A DNA stretch of 58,417 nt from Gammaproteobacteria bacterium (GTDB lineage Bacteria > Pseudomonadota > Gammaproteobacteria > Pseudomonadales > Azotimanducaceae_A). This document shows, piece by piece, positions 1 to 8,134 of this stretch. Under the pieces are notes generated by a model. The model saw nothing but the letters and a program-made list of their open reading frames with translations, had not been told where the DNA came from and searched no databases. Both the position numbers and the translations under genes were made by a program. Location of the stretch: NCBI GenBank assembly GCA_012960755.1, contig DUAT01000153.1:32423-90839 (forward strand), given 5' to 3'. Each line of letters begins with the position of its first letter. Position 1 is the first letter of the stretch.

Positions 1-2312
1 ACAATCCGGGCAATATCGAATCGTCACAACGTGTAGTCAGGTATCTCTGGGACGAAGACAATCCGGACAATATCGAATCGTCACAACGTGTAGTCAGGTA
101 TCTCTGGGACGAAGACAATCCGGACAATGTCGAATCGTCACAACGTGTAGTCAGGTATCTCTGGGACGAGGACAATCCGGACAATGTCGAATCGTCACAA
201 CGTGTAGTCAGGTATCTGTGGGACGAGGATAATCCAGACAATATCGACCCTTCACAGCGTTTAGTCAGGTACCTCTGGGATGAAGAAAACCCAGTTAATG
301 TCGAACCGTCCGAACGTTTAGCCAGGTTCCCCTGGAATGAGCAAGAGCAAGATTCAGGGAACCAATCAACTCGGTCTTATGTTGTTTCCGGTCATAGTGT
401 CAAGCAGGTGAAGAACATACTTTTGGGTATTGGTGTGGAGCTGACTCATGAGCTGGCCATTATCAATGCAGTAGGTGCAGACTTGAACTCTGGGCAGGTC
501 CAGACGATGAGATCTACCCCAGGTATTATCCAGGTTTTTTCTAACAACACGGTACAAACAGCAGGTCATGGAAATAAAAACAAGAAGTCCGGCAAGAAGT
601 CCGGCAAGAAGTCCGGCAAGAAGGGTGAAACTCCGCTGGATAGTGTTTTTCCGTCCTTAATCTATGCGGACTTACTGCACCAGGAAGGCATCACAGGTAA
701 AGGTATTGGTGTAGCTATTATTGATTCGGGCATGTGGGGCCATAAGGACCTGGTTAACAACACGGAAAAAGATAGCAGGGTTCTGGCGTTTTACGATTCA
801 ATTAAGGACAAGAGAGTGTCAATTGACGAATCCAGCAAAAAACACTCTGGCAAGAATCGACAGTTAAAAGACAAAAATGGCCATGGGACGCACATTGCGA
901 GCATTATCGCTAACAGTAGCGAGTCGAAGGATTCCAACGCCATGAAGACTGGCGGTTACAATGGTATTGCACCTGACGTCGAGCTGGTCATCGTTAAAGC
1001 ACTGGATGCGGAAGGTAAAGGTACTTATCTGAATATCATCAGGTCAATTGCCTTCGTCATTGCCAATAAGGATGAGTACAACATCCGCGTGTTGAATATT
1101 TCGTTCGGTGGAACACCTCAGTCACACTACTGGCAAGATCCAGTCAATCAGGCTGTCATGGCCGCCTGGAAAGCAGGGATTGTGGTTATTGTGTCTTCTG
1201 GTAACCGGGGTCCGGAACCAATGACCATTTCCGCGCCTGGTGTCGTCCCTTATGTGGTCACTGTTGGTGCAATGACTGACAACTACACTCCGTCTAACAC
1301 CTACGACGATTTTGTTGCGACTTTCTCATCCCGAGGACCCACCGTTGCTGGGCACGTTAAACCAGAGCTCATCGCCCCTGGTGGACATATGGTCGGCATA
1401 ATGAAAAAGAACTCGACCCAGGCCAAGGAACACCCTGAGTTTCATTATCAGAATACCTACTTTTCGATGTCAGGGACCTCGCAATCAGCCGCTGTTGTAT
1501 CAGGTGTTGCTGCGTTGATACTCCAGGAAAATCCGGACCTAACCCCGGATGAGGTAAAATGCAAGTTAATGGCGTCCGCCAGTGCTGCAACCCTGGCTGA
1601 TGGTTCGCTGGCATATAGCGTTTTTGAACAAGGATCAGGTCTTGTTAATGCCTTTCTAGCAGTTCATAGTCCTCTCGAGACTTGTTTGGATACTAGCGTG
1701 AATCTGTCGCTTGATTTGTCAAATAAGGCACATTTCGGCGGACCAGCGCGGATGTATAATGAGACTACATTTGGTTTTGCCAGCACCAATGAATTCAGCT
1801 GGGATAGCAGTATTCCAGAAGGTGAAGGTTTTAACTGGGATGCTACGAATATTCACGACGAACCATTAGTCTGGAGTGTTAGGTATTTCTGGAATCCTGC
1901 CGAACTACAGAAAAATGGATACAGATGGAATGTCGATGATCTGCTCAGCAATGGTTATGCCTGGGATTTCAGCGGTCTACTGGAATCGGGCTACATCCGC
2001 AACTTTGGCGGTCCCGAAAGTCTAGCCGGGGTCGCGGGTAACTGGTGGGAACAGGGTAACTGGTGGGAACAAGGTAACTGGTGGGAACAAGGTAACTGGT
2101 GGGAACAAGGTAACTGGTGGGAACAAGGTAACTGGTGGGAACAAGGCAACTGGTGGGAGCAAGGCAACTGGTGGGAGCAAGGCAACTGGTGGGAGCAAGG
2201 CAACTGGTGGGAGCAAGGCAACTGGTGGGAGCAGGGAGGTTTCAGCAACCAGAGCGTTGGAAGCGAAGATGGGAATAGCATTGGCGTCAATATGTGGGTA
2301 CAGCAGGAGTAA
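1..2312 (+). CDS. Subtilisin-family (S8) serine protease with N- and C-terminal tandem repeats, 5' end outside window
   Basis: The reading frame is open from nucleotide 3, so the true start lies upstream; the GTG at 408 lies inside the frame and is unlikely to be the start. In order one sees at least six 19-residue repeats (nt 3-344), an inhibitor-I9-like propeptide segment (about nt 420-550), a Lys/Ser/Gly linker, and the S8 catalytic domain (about nt 640-1670). The catalytic residues are visible: Asp in IDSGMWGHKDL, His in NGHGTHIAS, oxyanion Asn in SSGNRGPEP and Ser in SGTSQSAAVVSG. A Trp-rich tail follows, ending in eleven copies of GNWWEQ. The family hydrolyses peptide bonds and members are usually exported, but any signal peptide lies outside the window. 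The gene ends just before a strong hairpin. The catalytic assignment is secure; the role of the repeats is unknown. Confidence 0.92.
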   Translation, partial: NPGNIESSQRVVRYLWDEDNPDNIESSQRVVRYLWDEDNPDNVESSQRVVRYLWDEDNPDNVESSQRVVRYLWDEDNPDNIDPSQRLVRYLWDEENPVNVEPSERLARFPWNEQEQDSGNQSTRSYVVSGHSVKQVKNILLGIGVELTHELAIINAVGADLNSGQVQTMRSTPGIIQVFSNNTVQTAGHGNKNKKSGKKSGKKSGKKGETPLDSVFPSLIYADLLHQEGITGKGIGVAIIDSGMWGHKDLVNNTEKDSRVLAFYDSIKDKRVSIDESSKKHSGKNRQLKDKNGHGTHIASIIANSSESKDSNAMKTGGYNGIAPDVELVIVKALDAEGKGTYLNIIRSIAFVIANKDEYNIRVLNISFGGTPQSHYWQDPVNQAVMAAWKAGIVVIVSSGNRGPEPMTISAPGVVPYVVTVGAMTDNYTPSNTYDDFVATFSSRGPTVAGHVKPELIAPGGHMVGIMKKNSTQAKEHPEFHYQNTYFSMSGTSQSAAVVSGVAALILQENPDLTPDEVKCKLMASASAATLADGSLAYSVFEQGSGLVNAFLAVHSPLETCLDTSVNLSLDLSNKAHFGGPARMYNETTFGFASTNEFSWDSSIPEGEGFNWDATNIHDEPLVWSVRYFWNPAELQKNGYRWNVDDLLSNGYAWDFSGLLESGYIRNFGGPESLAGVAGNWWEQGNWWEQGNWWEQGNWWEQGNWWEQGNWWEQGNWWEQGNWWEQGNWWEQGNWWEQGNWWEQGGFSNQSVGSEDGNSIGVNMWVQQE
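3..344 (+). repeat. 57-bp tandem repeat, six copies, encoding a 19-residue repeat
   Basis: Units run 3-59, 60-116, 117-173, 174-230, 231-287 and 288-344. The consensus peptide is NPDNIESSQRVVRYLWDED. Units 1-4 are almost identical in DNA, while units 5 and 6 diverge (for example IDPSQRLVRYLWDEE). The array begins at or before the window edge, so the copy number is a minimum. The repeat keeps the frame of the downstream protease. Confidence 0.95.
582..623 (+). repeat. 12-bp tandem repeat encoding KKSG linker
   Basis: Three full 12-bp units plus a half unit (aagaagtccggc) encode a basic KKSG repeat between the propeptide-like region and the protease domain. It is probably a flexible or cleavable linker. 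Confidence 0.9.
1917..2024 (+). repeat. Degenerate 36-bp repeats encoding 12-residue Trp/Tyr motif
   Basis: Three consecutive 12-residue units read GYRWNVDDLLSN, GYAWDFSGLLES and GYIRNFGGPESL. Earlier segments such as FSWDSS and FNWDATN may be older relatives. The block leads directly into the hexapeptide array. Confidence 0.75.
2037..2234 (+). repeat. 18-bp tandem repeat, eleven copies, encoding GNWWEQ
   Basis: Eleven exact hexapeptide copies lie in the protease C-terminus. Units 1-6 use Gly GGT and Glu GAA; units 7-11 use GGC and GAG. The synonymous split into two homogeneous blocks indicates expansion by duplication of each subtype. Confidence 0.97.
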
Positions 2313-2372
2313 CTGTGGTATTTGAGTCTCTGCAGCAATTATTTTGGTCCTTAGGGCCTGAGTTAAGAGAAA

Positions 2373-2405
2373 GAAACAAACCCCGGCATTGCCGGGGTTT
2401 GTTTC
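2373..2405 (+). terminator. Strong 15-bp hairpin after the protease gene
   Basis: Perfect 15-bp arms (gaaacaaaccccggc and its complement) flank a 3-nt loop. The 3' arm is T-rich and follows the GC core, as in rho-independent or bidirectional terminators, although no long T run follows. It lies 60 bp after the protease stop and 57 bp before the likely kinase start, so the kinase probably has its own promoter or depends on readthrough. Confidence 0.75.
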
Positions 2406-2461
2406 TGCTTTGGGTAAAACAAATCAAAGCTGTAAAGAGAATCAAAGTCCTTGGGGTCTCA

Positions 2462-5400
2462 ATGGCTTGCCTGCTGGTGTTTTTATCGCTGGAAGTAAGT
2501 GCAGTCACAAAACTGGCCGACCATCACAATGTCATCTTTGACAGGTTGAGCACGGAAGATGGTTTATCGGCAACCGTTACAGCTATCACCCAGGATCAGT
2601 ATGGTTTTATCTGGATTGGCGCCCAGGAAGGTCTGCGCAAGTACGACGGTTACACGTTCGAAACCTTCCTCCATGAGAGTGATGACTCTAATTCTCTTTC
2701 AAACAATTCAGTACGGGACATCCTGTCTCGATCAGACGGTACACTGTGGATTGCAACTGACGGGGGGCTCAATCTTTATGATGAGGTTACCCAGGGTTTT
2801 AAGAAGATATTGATTGATAAAGCCAAAGATAAACAGGCTGATCGACATAACCGCATCAAAGTCCTGTTTGAAGATTCAAAGAACAGGTTCTGGATTGGAA
2901 CTAATGCAGGATTGGTTCACTACTCGTCCAGTGGTGAACTGTCTCACTATCACCACGATTCTTCTGACCCCTCGAGTCTGGGTGCAGGTAAGGTTTGGTC
3001 TATATTTGAAGATAGTCATGGAAATCTCTGGATTGGCACGGAACAGGGCGGATTGAATCGGCTGGAGCCGACCACAGGTTCATTTAAACGATACGAAAGT
3101 GATAAACAAAACCCTTTAACGCTTAGTGATAATCACGTCAGGGCAATCGTAGAAGATGATGGAGGAAAAATCTGGGTAGCGACCTATAACGGTGCTGTGT
3201 CTGTTTTAGATCCTGATACAGAAATTTTTTCACGTATTGACTACCAGACAAACTTACCCACTGCATTGAAATCAGGGCGTGCCCTGGCGTTGTTAAGAGA
3301 TCAGAACAACCGTATCTGGATTGGCACTGCCAATGGTCTGTACTTGTACGCTGATGGCGCATTTACTGCATATATTAACGATCCGACAGACCCGCGGAGC
3401 ATTGGGGATAATGCTATTGCGAATCTGTTCCAGGATCTCGGTGGCGTCATATGGGCAGGCACCAATAGCGGTATAAACAAGTGGAACGCTGATAGCAGAA
3501 CATTCCCTCACTTCAAAAGGGGTAGCGCACATGGTCTGGCAAGTAATGATACTTCGTCATTCGCAGAAATGCCCAATGGCGATATTTGGATTGGATCAAT
3601 TAATGGCCTTAGTAAGTGGAATGCTAACAGTGGGACTTTTACACAATACTCGACCGAAGAAATTGGCTTATCTGACCGCACATTGATGTCCATGGCTGTT
3701 CAGGGCGATGACTTGTGGGTCGGCACTATGTCCGGGGGTGTCAACATCATTCGGGACGACAAGGTCATTACAACTTTTCTCAATGATCCAAACGATAGCA
3801 ATTCACTGAGTGATAACCGGGTGAGCCGTATATTGACCGACAGCCGTGGTGATGTCTGGTTGACAACCTATGGCGGCGGTGTGAACAGGTATCTGGGAAA
3901 TGGCAAGTTCCAACGATTTCCTGGCCCTGACTCTCCATCGGATCAATTCATGGAGTTAAAAACTCACGATATTGTTGAAGTAACAGATGGCTCAATGTGG
4001 ATTGCAACCTTTGGCGGCGGTGTTGTAGTCCTTGATCCAGAAACCGGTGATCTTCAGAATCTGCGCCATGATCCAGACGATACGGAGTCGCTGTCCAGCG
4101 ACGACACTATTTCTCTGCTATCTACTGTGAAAGGGGTTTGGATAGGCACCCGAAGTACTGGAGTAAACTTCTATGATTTTGCCAGCCAGAAGATCATGCG
4201 ACGTAGTATGAGCCATGGATTGGCAAGCAATGCTATCTGGGGAATGCTTGAAGATGCTGGGGGTAATCTATGGATCAGCGGCGTGAAGGGACTGTCAGTT
4301 TACTACCCCGGAAGCGATACGTTTGTGTTATACGATTTCGAACATGGGCTGCAAAGTGATGATTTTAACATGGCCGCTTCGTTAAAGTTATCGGACGGCA
4401 GCTTTTTGTTTGGCGGTAATAACGGTTTTAATGCATTCCATCCCCACAGGATTAGCGGTAACACCTATGTTCCACCAGTAAGAATCACAAGTTTTTCGAA
4501 GTTTAACAAGACGGTGCATTTGCCTGTACCGGTTTATCGCCGTGAGAACATCGAGCTAGCATACAATGATTCCGTTATTGGTTTCGAATTTGCGGCTATG
4601 GACTACACCGCCCCCGCAAAGAACAAATTTCGATATTTTCTGGAAGGTTTTGACAAAGAATGGGTTGAATCTCGAGGGGCACATACAGTCACCTACACGA
4701 ACCTCGATTATGGAGACTATGTATTCAGGGTTACCGGCTCAAATAATGACGGAGTCTGGAATGAGGACGGGGCATCCATCGAGATCAAAGTCAACCCGCC
4801 TATTTGGGCGACCTGGTGGGCGTACCTGGTTTATCTGCTCATTGGTGTGGGCGTGCTCTCCCAAGTACAGAAGGCGAATGAGTCGAGATTGAGGAGAATG
4901 GCCGAGAAGCGTTATAGCGAAAGGCTACAGCTCTATATTGAGTCCCTGGAAGAAGCGACGGACTGCGTTTTGATTGCCGATGCAAACAAACACCTTATGT
5001 ATGCAAATAACGCCATTAACTCCATTCTTGGAGTGACACCATCACGGGCAGTAGGGCGATCTATCCTGTCACTGTTGTTTTCCGACCCCTCTGATGCCAG
5101 TCTCGCCAGGGCAGGTTTACGCAGCAATGGTCGCTGGCACGGTGAAGTAAAAACCCGCAAGGGATCCGAATTTGTAACCACTGAAATCACCATTGCCGCA
5201 GTCCATGACGACAGCGACAACGAAACAGCCTATGTGAGTATTGCCCGGGACATAACGGGTCGAAAGAAAACCGAAGCTGAACTTGAGAAGCACCGACTCA
5301 ACCTGGAACAAATCGTTGGTGAGCGAACAGTTGAGTTGGAGCATGAGATCGCAGAGAACAAGGCTGTGCAGAGAGAACTGGCTGAGTCCCTCAAAGAAAA

Positions 5401-6034
5401 AGAGCTCTTGCTTAAAGAAGTACATCATCGAGTAAAGAACAACATGCAGGTAATTTCCAGCATGTTGAATATTCAGGCTGAAACAATTGGTGATGATGTC
5501 TATTCAGAGTTACTGGGTGAAAGTCAGCAGCGCATCAAGTCGATGTCATTGATACATGAAAACCTGTATCAATCTGAAAATGTTTCAGAAATTGATTTTG
5601 AAGACTACATCAACATGCTCGCTAAAAGTTTGCATCGTTTTTATTCTGTTCAGGGTGTCATGGTGAACCTTGATATTGAGGTAGATAATGTCTTGCTGGA
5701 CATTGAAACAGCTGTGCCCTGCGGAATAATTATTAACGAGCTAATTTCTAATTCACTTAAACATGCTTTCGAGGGAAAGGAAGGTCGAGGTACAATTAGC
5801 GTACGGTTCAAGAGTGTTAATTGTCGATATGTGCTTGAGATTGGAGATGATGGTAAGGGCCTTCCCGAAGGCTTTGCACTTGAAAGTTCAAGCTCGATGG
5901 GCATGGAGATTGTTTCGATATTAACCCAACAACTGGATGGAAGATTACGATTCGAAAGTGCCAATGGAGCGCATTTTGAAATCTCCTTCCCGAGGAACGA
6001 GAAAGATGTCAACGAAGTCTCTATTAGTAGTTGA
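2462..6034 (+). CDS. Two-component sensor histidine kinase with two periplasmic propellers, Y_Y_Y, PAS and HisKA_2/HATPase
   Basis: The ATG at 2462 is chosen because it begins a signal-peptide-like segment (MACLLVFLSLEVSA); an earlier in-frame ATG at 2294 would overlap the protease and read through the hairpin. About fourteen Reg_prop blades with WIGT-like motifs (WIGAQEGL, WIATDGGL, WIGTANGL and others) suggest two seven-bladed propellers. They are followed by a Y_Y_Y domain (about residues 700-775), one membrane helix (about 782-803), a PAS domain (about 825-930), a coiled coil, the phospho-acceptor box VHHRVKNNMQ typical of HisKA_2, and an ATPase domain (ELISNSLKHAF, GDDGKGLPEG). The architecture suggests that a periplasmic ligand, often a glycan in related sensors, controls phosphorylation. 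The gene overlaps the next response regulator by 29 bp, so the two are probably partners. Confidence 0.9.
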   Translation: MACLLVFLSLEVSAVTKLADHHNVIFDRLSTEDGLSATVTAITQDQYGFIWIGAQEGLRKYDGYTFETFLHESDDSNSLSNNSVRDILSRSDGTLWIATDGGLNLYDEVTQGFKKILIDKAKDKQADRHNRIKVLFEDSKNRFWIGTNAGLVHYSSSGELSHYHHDSSDPSSLGAGKVWSIFEDSHGNLWIGTEQGGLNRLEPTTGSFKRYESDKQNPLTLSDNHVRAIVEDDGGKIWVATYNGAVSVLDPDTEIFSRIDYQTNLPTALKSGRALALLRDQNNRIWIGTANGLYLYADGAFTAYINDPTDPRSIGDNAIANLFQDLGGVIWAGTNSGINKWNADSRTFPHFKRGSAHGLASNDTSSFAEMPNGDIWIGSINGLSKWNANSGTFTQYSTEEIGLSDRTLMSMAVQGDDLWVGTMSGGVNIIRDDKVITTFLNDPNDSNSLSDNRVSRILTDSRGDVWLTTYGGGVNRYLGNGKFQRFPGPDSPSDQFMELKTHDIVEVTDGSMWIATFGGGVVVLDPETGDLQNLRHDPDDTESLSSDDTISLLSTVKGVWIGTRSTGVNFYDFASQKIMRRSMSHGLASNAIWGMLEDAGGNLWISGVKGLSVYYPGSDTFVLYDFEHGLQSDDFNMAASLKLSDGSFLFGGNNGFNAFHPHRISGNTYVPPVRITSFSKFNKTVHLPVPVYRRENIELAYNDSVIGFEFAAMDYTAPAKNKFRYFLEGFDKEWVESRGAHTVTYTNLDYGDYVFRVTGSNNDGVWNEDGASIEIKVNPPIWATWWAYLVYLLIGVGVLSQVQKANESRLRRMAEKRYSERLQLYIESLEEATDCVLIADANKHLMYANNAINSILGVTPSRAVGRSILSLLFSDPSDASLARAGLRSNGRWHGEVKTRKGSEFVTTEITIAAVHDDSDNETAYVSIARDITGRKKTEAELEKHRLNLEQIVGERTVELEHEIAENKAVQRELAESLKEKELLLKEVHHRVKNNMQVISSMLNIQAETIGDDVYSELLGESQQRIKSMSLIHENLYQSENVSEIDFEDYINMLAKSLHRFYSVQGVMVNLDIEVDNVLLDIETAVPCGIIINELISNSLKHAFEGKEGRGTISVRFKSVNCRYVLEIGDDGKGLPEGFALESSSSMGMEIVSILTQQLDGRLRFESANGAHFEISFPRNEKDVNEVSISS

Positions 6035-8069
6035 AGACGAAGTACTAGTTGCACGAGATATCAAGGCTCGCTTGACCCGAATGGGTTATGACGTGCTCGA
6101 CACGGCCAGAAAAGGCGAGGAGGCGATTCAGAAAGCCCTGAGCCTGAAACCTGATCTAATCCTGATGGATATCCACCTGGCAGACGACATTGACGGTATC
6201 GAAGCAGCGATCCAAATCAGGAAAAAAATGACTGTACCAGTCATCTTCTGTACAGCCTATGCTGACGAAGAGACACTTGAGCGGGCAAAGGTATCCGAGC
6301 CCTATGGCTACGTACTGAAGCCTTTTGATAATCGCGAACTTGAAATCAATATCGAAATCGCCCTGTTCAAGCATCGAATAGAGTCCGAACTCGCGAGCGC
6401 CCGGCGCAGGCTAGATGCTACCCTTACCAGTATCAGCGACGGTGTTGTGGTTACGGATGTTAATGGTGAAATTTGTTTGTTTAATCCCATGGCAGAGAAG
6501 ATTACGGGTTGGTGTCGACAAAAAGCACGCTACATGAATCTGTCCCAGATAATGCCCCTTTCCGAATTCAGGATAGGCGGACAGACATTTGATACCAGCG
6601 TGATCAGGCAAGATCAACGGATTATGAATCTTCGTCAGTCGTTAAAGACCTCATCTGGAATTGAGATACCGATCGAAGTTTCCAGTAAACTCATTACCAG
6701 CGATGACGAAGAGCTGTTTGTTATCACGTTTCGTGATATCAGCAGGCAAATACAGTACGAAGACAAGATTCGTCACAATGCATTTTACGATGACCTGACC
6801 GAACTGCCGAATCGGGCTTTGTTTATCAATCGCCTTGAGAGTTCGATTAATCGGCGCAAACGTGGAGCCCAGGATCACTTTACGGTTGTATTCCTTGGTC
6901 TTGATGGGTTTGCTGCAATTAATGAGGGCCTCGGACATGAGGTTGGTGACAAGGTGCTGATTGAGATCGCTAGCCGGCTTGCGCTCACCGTGAGGCCCGA
7001 CGATACCGTTTCACGCTTTAGTGGTGATATCTTTGCGATCCTGCTGGAACCTGTTGATTCTGCAGCCGGTGCGATTCAGGCATGTGAGCGGATTCAAAAA
7101 GCCATTGAAAAGCCTATACTAATTGGCAGCACGCCTTTAGACCTTTCAGCCAGCGGCGGCATCTTGTTTGATCAGGGCGTCTACGAAACCGCTGAAGAAA
7201 TGGTACGCGATGCAGATACCGCGTTACATCAGGCCAAGACTGAGGCAGCTGGATCTTACATCGTTTTTGACAACGCGATGTATGAGAACGCACTGCGGTT
7301 CATTGAACGCAAAAGCAGCATGCAGCAGGCGCTGGCCGAAGGACAGTTCGAGGTCCACTACCAGCCTATTGTTGATGTTGTTACAGAGAAACTGGTTAGT
7401 ATGGAAGCACTCGCGCGTTGGCCGCATCCGGAAGAGGGCATGATTTCTCCTGGAGAGTTCATTCCCATTGCTGAACGTTCGGGTCTGATTTTAGCGCTAG
7501 GTGAGTATGTACTGCGTTCCGTCTGTGATCAGATAAAGAACTGGGAAAGCGTGGGTTTCAATGGCTTCCGGGTAGCAGTCAATCTATCTGCCCGGCAGTT
7601 TGAGAACAACGTGCCTGATTTGGTTGGTGGCATCATGCGTGAAGCTGGCATCTCCTCCGATTCTCTGGCTTTGGAGATAACCGAAGGCATTGCGATGAAG
7701 AATATTGAGCAGAATATTCAGATGTTGGAAGAACTGCGAGAGCTTGGACTGAGTATCAGTATTGATGATTTCGGTACCGGTTATTCGTCTCTGCAATACC
7801 TGAAGCGCTTTCCCCTCAATACGCTAAAGATTGACCAGTCCTTTATACGCGATATAACGACGAATAATGATGACTTGAAAATTACGATGGCCATCATAGG
7901 CCTGGGCCAGAACCTGGGTTTGAAAGTGCTGGCAGAGGGTGTTGAAACAAAGGACCAGGTTAATATTCTTCGATCAAATGGTTGTGACTATGTTCAAGGT
8001 TACTACTATAGTCGACCCTTACCCGCTCATGAGCTGCTTCCTTACCTGAAGGAGCATAATCTGGTCTAG
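6006..8069 (+). CDS. Response regulator REC-PAS-GGDEF-EAL, probable c-di-GMP phosphodiesterase
   Basis: The ATG at 6006 gives a protein beginning MSTKSLLVVEDE, which puts the receiver domain at its normal position; it overlaps the kinase end by 29 bp. The receiver (about residues 4-120) has the phospho-acceptor Asp in LILMDIHL, the Thr in CTAYA and Lys in LKPFD. A PAS domain follows (about 131-245). The diguanylate cyclase domain has SGDIF in place of GGDEF, so it is probably inactive or regulatory. The EAL domain keeps MEALARW, NLSARQF, LEITEG, DDFGTGYSSL, KIDQSF and AEGVET, so it should hydrolyse c-di-GMP. Together with the upstream kinase this forms a likely periplasm-to-c-di-GMP signalling pair. 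Length is 687 residues. Confidence 0.92.
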   Translation: MSTKSLLVVEDEVLVARDIKARLTRMGYDVLDTARKGEEAIQKALSLKPDLILMDIHLADDIDGIEAAIQIRKKMTVPVIFCTAYADEETLERAKVSEPYGYVLKPFDNRELEINIEIALFKHRIESELASARRRLDATLTSISDGVVVTDVNGEICLFNPMAEKITGWCRQKARYMNLSQIMPLSEFRIGGQTFDTSVIRQDQRIMNLRQSLKTSSGIEIPIEVSSKLITSDDEELFVITFRDISRQIQYEDKIRHNAFYDDLTELPNRALFINRLESSINRRKRGAQDHFTVVFLGLDGFAAINEGLGHEVGDKVLIEIASRLALTVRPDDTVSRFSGDIFAILLEPVDSAAGAIQACERIQKAIEKPILIGSTPLDLSASGGILFDQGVYETAEEMVRDADTALHQAKTEAAGSYIVFDNAMYENALRFIERKSSMQQALAEGQFEVHYQPIVDVVTEKLVSMEALARWPHPEEGMISPGEFIPIAERSGLILALGEYVLRSVCDQIKNWESVGFNGFRVAVNLSARQFENNVPDLVGGIMREAGISSDSLALEITEGIAMKNIEQNIQMLEELRELGLSISIDDFGTGYSSLQYLKRFPLNTLKIDQSFIRDITTNNDDLKITMAIIGLGQNLGLKVLAEGVETKDQVNILRSNGCDYVQGYYYSRPLPAHELLPYLKEHNLV

Positions 8070-8134
8070 TGTAGTGTCCTATACGAAACGCATATCAAGC
8101 AAGTCACAAAATTTTGCATAGAACACTACACTAG
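8066..8134. terminator. Inverted repeat containing both stop codons of convergent genes
   Basis: The 17-bp arms have one mismatch (ctagtgtagtgtcctat and its near complement at 8118-8134) and flank a 35-nt spacer. The TAG stop of the EAL gene lies in the left arm and the TAG of the amidohydrolase in the right arm. A bidirectional terminator or a small dispersed repeat is possible; there is no T tract. Confidence 0.5.

Noticed and set aside
1..344. CRISPR array at the window start
   Set aside because: Units are contiguous 57-bp tandem repeats without unique spacers and they encode protein.
408..2312. GTG at 408 as start of the protease
   Set aside because: The same frame is open back to nt 3 with coding repeats, so this is an internal codon.
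1991..2338. Antisense Pro/His/Leu-rich repeat frame
   Set aside because: It is the complement of the GNWWEQ array and has no independent support.
2294..2461. ATG at 2294 as start of the sensor kinase
   Set aside because: It overlaps the protease end and would translate a 15-bp hairpin; the signal peptide begins at 2462.
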